Position numbers and translations under genes: made by a program | Notes under the pieces: model-generated | The model's input: only the letters and a program-made list of their open reading frames with translations | Told to the model about the DNA's origin: nothing | Databases searched by the model: none | Shown: piece after piece, positions 58,980-64,000 of the stretch | How the letters are laid out: the number at the start of each line of letters is the position of its first letter | Position numbering within the stretch: the first letter of the stretch is position 1 | Assembly (NCBI RefSeq): GCF_014529535.1 | Contig: NW_023503493.1 | Location: 16,586,001-16,650,000, forward strand | Direction of reading: 5' to 3' | Source: Bradysia coprophila | Lineage: Eukaryota; Arthropoda; Insecta; Diptera; Sciaridae | DNA length: 64,000 nt

Positions 58980-61900
58980 ATGGCTGTAGAACCATTCCGT
59001 TTGATGACAACGCCGTTAGATGAGGAGACCAGATTAGTTGCAGAAAGAGAGCTCAGAGAAACGCCTGAAGTTAGGGACAAAGCTATCGTTGAGCTAAGAC
59101 GTCTGTTAGGCGAAAACAAAGATTTGTATTATGCTGACGATGATAAAACGTTGCTGGTATTCCTTAGGCCAACTCACTTTTATCCAGAGAGTGCTATTAA
59201 ACTGGTAAGTAAATAATTTGTAAAGTATCATCAAAGTGTTGAAACTGAACGTAAGACTATAATTTGAGACCAAATCCAAATTGCCGTGATTGACAACGGG
59301 CCTCAAATGAGACGTTGAACGATCTATCATAATTTTGTGTAATTTGGGTGGTAATACTCTGTGTAAGCGAATTCGATTATTCTCCTTTTATCAGCTTAAA
59401 CTTTATGAAATATGTCCGAATCAATTTTAATTTCTGTCAGCTGGACTTAAGGGCTCTAGGTATAAAGCAACTACAGATTGTTGCTAAGGACAAATGTTTA
59501 GAAGAGAAGGTTTTCCTTTTTGCTTGAAAAGCATGCCATCATAACTTTTTTGAATATTAGGACAAATTGTTCGTGTTTGTTAAAACCTCTCACATACGGC
59601 TGTTCATATATTATTGATAACGACAACAAAAATAATGACAAGTTCTGGGTAAAATGCATGTTAAAAAAATTGAAGTACAAGATTTGAAATCAGCCGATTA
59701 AAAAAAACTTTGATCGATGGAAGTTATAGATCCGATAATAATACTTGTCGTGTGCTTGCCGCCTGTAACAGGTTAATCGTTCACTGACGGTAAGCAACGC
59801 TTATCAAATCTGTTCATTTAATACATAAGTAAAAATCTGTTAATTTCATTGGATCCAGCATTAGCCAGAATTTATTCCTTATTGTTATTCCTGGTGTTAA
59901 CAGTGTTCAGGTCTATAAAAGGTTAATTACTTTGCGGCCTTAAACAATTTCAGCGGATGTGTTATTAATAAATCATCGACACAGTATTTATTGAAAATAA
60001 ATAATTTCTCATAATCGCACACATTTCTTTGTTCAAAGTAAAAAAAAATATCTCGAGCTACGTCACCCCATTCAATTAATATTTTAAACTTTGAACCGAA
60101 TTTGATAAATATCTGATTAGTAATGGAGATTAAATGATTTTCAGAAAAAGAAAAATGAAATTCTCATTTTCGATTACACGTATATACTTGATTTTTGGTA
60201 TTAATCAGCAGCCGCATGTGCTTAAAAAGGTGTTCCTCCTTTTTTTCGTTATCGTTTGGTTCTTAATACTGGCGAATCAACAACACTGATAACAAAGCTG
60301 TTGATCATGATTAATAATTATTGATAAAATGTTTACTTATACTTTTGTCATTGAAGATTAATTTCTTTGTTCAAACGTGGGCTATTTTCGATTAACACAT
60401 CAATGACTGAAAATAATCAGAAATTTTAGCTTTGGGCTGATTATCTCTGCAACATTTTATAGAGTGTCGGTTTGGCACTCGAGTTATAATATTTTTTCCG
60501 TAATATGACAGTACACGCGTTGAAGTGAGACCGGACCATTGATTTTGAACGTGATTACCAACGAAATGATAAAGAAAAGATCTTATTTCAAAATGTTATT
60601 TGTGGATCATTGTTTTGGTAAAACTCTAGCCTTATTCATAACAAACATACACGTTACTAACAACAACGATCAGCAACGAACTTAATCAACGTTTAAGCTA
60701 CGAGCTCAAGAAAAAAGGGAGCATTCATAAAGACAGTTCACCTTTTTGTCGAAAAGAAGCTTTATATTTTTTAGGCTTCGGGCTTAGGCCAATGTTTTCC
60801 CTCCATTTTATTTACCGAGCTGATGTAAATGTCCGCATAAAATATTCGGCAATAACGGTTGAGCAATCTATACTCGAAATAAAAGTTCATTCATTTCATG
60901 TATAATACATTTAATATGCGCTCAGATAAGCGTTATTGATTACATCTAAATAAACACGATAAGAACATTGAAATTATAATAATTTTCGTTTAAGTATCCT
61001 CTGACATGAATTTATTCATCGTCTATCTCTAGTATTCCATAAATACTTTCAAAATAATTTTTGTTGATAAAACGTTGAACTTGACCTTCCCAATGTTAAT
61101 AACTTAATTCTAACAGTTAACGCTGTGCTGGAATGAAATTGAATTTTATTTAAAGAAAATTTGTACTGCTGCGCTCGTGTTGTATGCTGATTGTAGTTAC
61201 AATTTAGAAAAATTAAAGTCTTATACGAATATGATACCACTTCTGTCCTTATTGATTGTTGTGAGGGCTACAATAATAGGTTATATTGGATGCTACGAAA
61301 GTAGTTCATTACGTGCGATAACAGTTTTGCCATAAAAGCATAGTAACAAGTGTGTTTTTGAGCAGCTGCCGAAGCAAAATGCTCAAAAACACACGAGTGA
61401 GCTTACGAGTATCACGGAAAAAATAGTATTTTTCGTACCAAGACAGGAAATGACGATTTTTTCAGACGTGTGCTGAAAAAATCCATTTCCTGTCGAGGTA
61501 CGAACAACGTTTTGTGCATCGGACAACTGAAATAGACAAAACACATCAGTTTACTTGAAAACATACACACTTCACATTCACCATATTAAATTTAATCAAT
61601 CGTATAGTCATAGAAAAATTCATGTAATTCTTTTCCCGCACTATAAATCGTAAAGAAATGAAGTTTTTTCCCGCACGATATATAGTTCGGGAAAAACTGA
61701 CATTTCTTAAAGAAAAATCATGGCAAAATAGGTCGTATTTCAGTTGTGGGATGCACAAAATCAATTATTCGAACCAAATTTAAATGTCAAAATTTGGTTC
61801 GAATATATAAATATTTGTCATAAATATTTAAAATATTTAGAAGAAATAAATTCAAAATTATTTGTTACAAATATTTTAAATTATTGGTCCCAAATATTTT

Positions 61901-64000
61901 TAAATATTTCTGACAAATAATTTTGAATTTATTTCTCCTAAATATTTTAAATATTTGTTGCAAATATATAAATTATTTGTGACAAATAATTTAAATATTT
62001 GTCAGAAATAAATTGGGAATTTGTTTATCCTAAATATTCCGGTCTCATAACCAAATGGCTGCCGGCGGCCATATTGGATTTTAGTAAAATTGAAATATCT
62101 TGGGAAAAATGGTACTTAGAGAGTTTCTGTTACCAGAGAAGTAATTGGTTATGTGTGGGGGTTTTTAGGAATCCCATATGTGGACTTCTATATATATCTA
62201 TATACAGCTATATTAAGCAATATACAGGCATGTAGAGCTATATAATAGCAAATTCATTTGTGGAATGTTTATTTATAGTGAAATGTAGGTAAATATAGCG
62301 GTATATAGCTGTTTAAATAGGAATTTATGAAATTTGACTTCGTACGGCGCTGTCTATATTGCCTCCGGCAATTTATTTGTCGATGATAGCAAGGCACAGA
62401 GTGGATAATGCAAGTGATTTTAAAGCGCGAATAGCTTTTCAGCAGAGAAGAAAATGAAGAAAGAGAAATGAAGATTTTCACATTAAAGGCTTTTGACACG
62501 AATAGGTGTTTCGTACGGGTCGGCGTTAGCTATGTTTTATATATTGGTTGCAAATATACAAAGTATTTATAACAAATAATTTAAAATTATTTGTCACAAA
62601 TATATTTTATATTTGCAACAAATATTTAAAAAATTTAGGAGAAATAAATTCCCAATTTATTTGTTACAAATATTTATGTATTCGTGCCAAATATTTATAT
62701 ATTTGTAGTAAATACTTGTTGAAAAAACTTTTTTTTTTCCGTGTGTTTCCGATGTAATGAAGTACGTACCAGCATCCAATGTATTCTGTTAGAAAAAGTT
62801 GTCCACGTGTAATGGATCATTTTCGTGAGTGGCAAATTGCTATGTAATGGTCAACTTTCGCATAGGGCAGGAAGTAAATTGAATAACTAGTCAATTTCTA
62901 AACCTAATGAACTCGTTGCTTGGTTTTGTCGTCTTGTCGATGAAAAACGGTTTTCAGGGCCTGTTTCATTTTTTTTTAAACACCATAAATGAACACTGGA
63001 GAGACATTGTTAACCACAAAATGCAAAATGCAAAAATACATGCTCGTTGACTGCGTGAGTAATGCACCAGACAGAATAGAATAATGTGAATATGTTTACT
63101 TAGTCAATGTAATAACACAGTTGATTGGTGGTCGGTCGCGTTGTTGGTTGATATGCATCAAGGTCAAGTGTAATGCTTCTGACTAATATTCAGAGATCAG
63201 TTCGCTATCAACAATTCAAAGCGGTTAAAAGAAACCACAAAAAAAAGAAAAAAAATCTTCGACCATCTAAAGTCTATGTACATTGTACACAGAACATTAT
63301 TCGCTGAGAAACTGACTGTGTCTCAAATAAATAGATGTTAAAGCAAATGTTGTTATTGCGTGGGTGAGAGATAATGAACTAATGTGGACTTCGATTTTGT
63401 CGTTTGTTAGTCTCATGTGTTTTAAATGTTAAGCACATTTTACTGCTTCAGACTCTTGATAAATTACTGATTCATAATATTATAGTGTAATAGGCTTACA
63501 TACGAGAATGATAAAAGGGAACTGAAGAGGTAATTATTGAATCAACAGTATTGATTAATGTTGAAGAATGAAATGATCTCAACATTGTCCTCGGTGTCTG
63601 AGAATATTTTCGGACACAATATAAGCTTATAAGCGCTTAACGTTTAACTTAGGACTAAACAAATTTATTTTCGTAATTTTAGATGCGAAGAATAGCAGAA
63701 TTCAAGCAAGACTACGTTAAAATTCTAAAAGATCTCGTACCGGAAGATGAAAAATCATCGTTCGTCGATAACAACGTCGTGAATGTACTTACAAATTTAG
63801 ATCAGGATGGACGGCGAGTGCTCATCGTGAATTGTGGTAGCCTTTGGAATACGAAAAAAGTGTCAGCCGATTCTCTGTTCCGTATATTTTATCTGGTTCA
63901 TGTGGCCGCACAAGTCGAAGAAAGTACCCAGGTCCGTGGTGTCGTCGTTATAATGGACTTCGACGGATTGGGATTGTCGCAGGTGCGATCGTTGTCGCCG
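58980..64000 (+). CDS. CRAL-TRIO lipid-transfer protein (alpha-TTP/clavesin-like), partial
   Basis: This is a cytosolic binding protein for small hydrophobic ligands such as retinoids, tocopherol or phosphoinositides. Coding exons are 58980-59204 and 63683 to beyond the right edge, both in phase 0. The first 75 residues contain AERELRETPEVRDKAIVELR and LRRLLGENKDLY, then DDDKTLLVFLRPTHFYPESA, the helical CRAL-TRIO N-terminal domain. The second exon has QDGRRVLIVNCGSLWN and then GVVVIMDFDGLGLSQVRSLSP, the start of the lipid-binding fold. In insect relatives the sequence runs on through this point, so the GTGCG at 63981 is not taken as a splice donor. The intron is 4.5 kb and filled with a repeat. 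The ligand is not predictable, and the gene belongs to a large insect family, so no symbol is given. Confidence 0.9.
59205..61277. other. CRAL-TRIO intron, left part
   Basis: AT-rich intron with no supportable gene or repeat except homopolymer runs. Only short accidental reading frames occur. Confidence 0.4.
61278..62895. repeat. Long copy of the dispersed GGATGCTACG family
   Basis: TATATTGGATGCTACGAAAG begins the copy, and an inverted AGCATCCAATGTA at 62772-62784 closes the main part. A further right-end segment (GTGGCAAATTGCTATGTAATG, 62831) matches 26889. The interior carries two strong hairpins: TGTGTTTTTGAGCA/TGCTCAAAAACACA at 61351-61395 and CAGGAAATGACGATTTTTTC with its complement at 61443-61490. 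It also holds two AT-rich palindromic blocks. All of it lies in the CRAL-TRIO intron. Confidence 0.6.
61795..62030. repeat. AT-rich array of ATTTGT.ACAAAT palindromes
   Basis: Short inverted words ATTTGTCACAAAT, AAATATTTAAAATATTT and GAAATAAATTC alternate for about 235 bases, then reappear inverted at 62545-62715. AAATAAATTGGGAATTTG (62007) is mirrored by AAATAAATTCCCAATTTA (62643). Composition is over 80 percent A+T. Open frames here are low complexity. Confidence 0.65.
62900..63682. other. CRAL-TRIO intron, right part
   Basis: AT-rich intron ending in TTTTCGTAATTTTAG before the next coding exon at 63683. No other feature seen. Confidence 0.45.

Overview
The window looks like a piece of an AT-rich insect nuclear genome, almost certainly a dipteran and perhaps a nematoceran. 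The evidence is GT-AG introns of about 50-60 bp beside introns of 4-16 kb, an insect-type Na+/K+-ATPase beta subunit (Nervana family), arthropod-type divergent ionotropic receptors, an insect CRAL-TRIO protein, and Jockey/CR1- and RTE-type retroposon debris. Species assignment is inference only.

Five spliced protein-coding loci can be reconstructed. (1) An Na/K-ATPase beta subunit (+, 13791-34222) has six exons and a 15.8 kb first intron. (2) An unnamed four-pass membrane protein (-, 39267-39975) has three exons. (3, 4) Two tandem divergent ionotropic receptor genes lie on the minus strand: IR-A (47739-50319, 8 exons) and IR-B (52500-54767, 4 exons). (5) A CRAL-TRIO lipid-transfer protein (+, from 58980) runs off the right edge. 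There is also a decayed TPR/MYND gene (-, about 4879-6128) and a small locus at 55415-56160 with a SUMO-interaction-like motif and a zinc-finger-like segment in a different frame.

The rest is dominated by fold-back (palindromic) non-autonomous DNA elements, many with readable target-site duplications (TSDs). They include an 830 bp element with a 10 bp TSD (2883-3712), a 2.6 kb nested palindrome (6894-9522), several TA-flanked MITEs (11892, 14505, 29198, 32319, 32973, 46374), a TAA-flanked element (19112-19863), and dispersed AT-rich repeats inside introns. The most striking object is a 5.2 kb nest at 41104-46272. An element with an 8 bp TSD is split by a large TA-flanked palindrome, whose arms carry further, different insertions, including a second copy of the outermost element that preserves the empty site. 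Retroposons are represented by a 13 bp-TSD RTE-type 3' fragment (17978-18248), a tRNA-derived SINE (40414-40989) and a Jockey/CR1-like reverse transcriptase fragment (35392-35784).

The functional genes are not an operon and share no obvious pathway. The two receptors are the only clear functional cluster, and they are separated by a degraded repeat. I found no CRISPR array, rRNA gene or intact tRNA gene.
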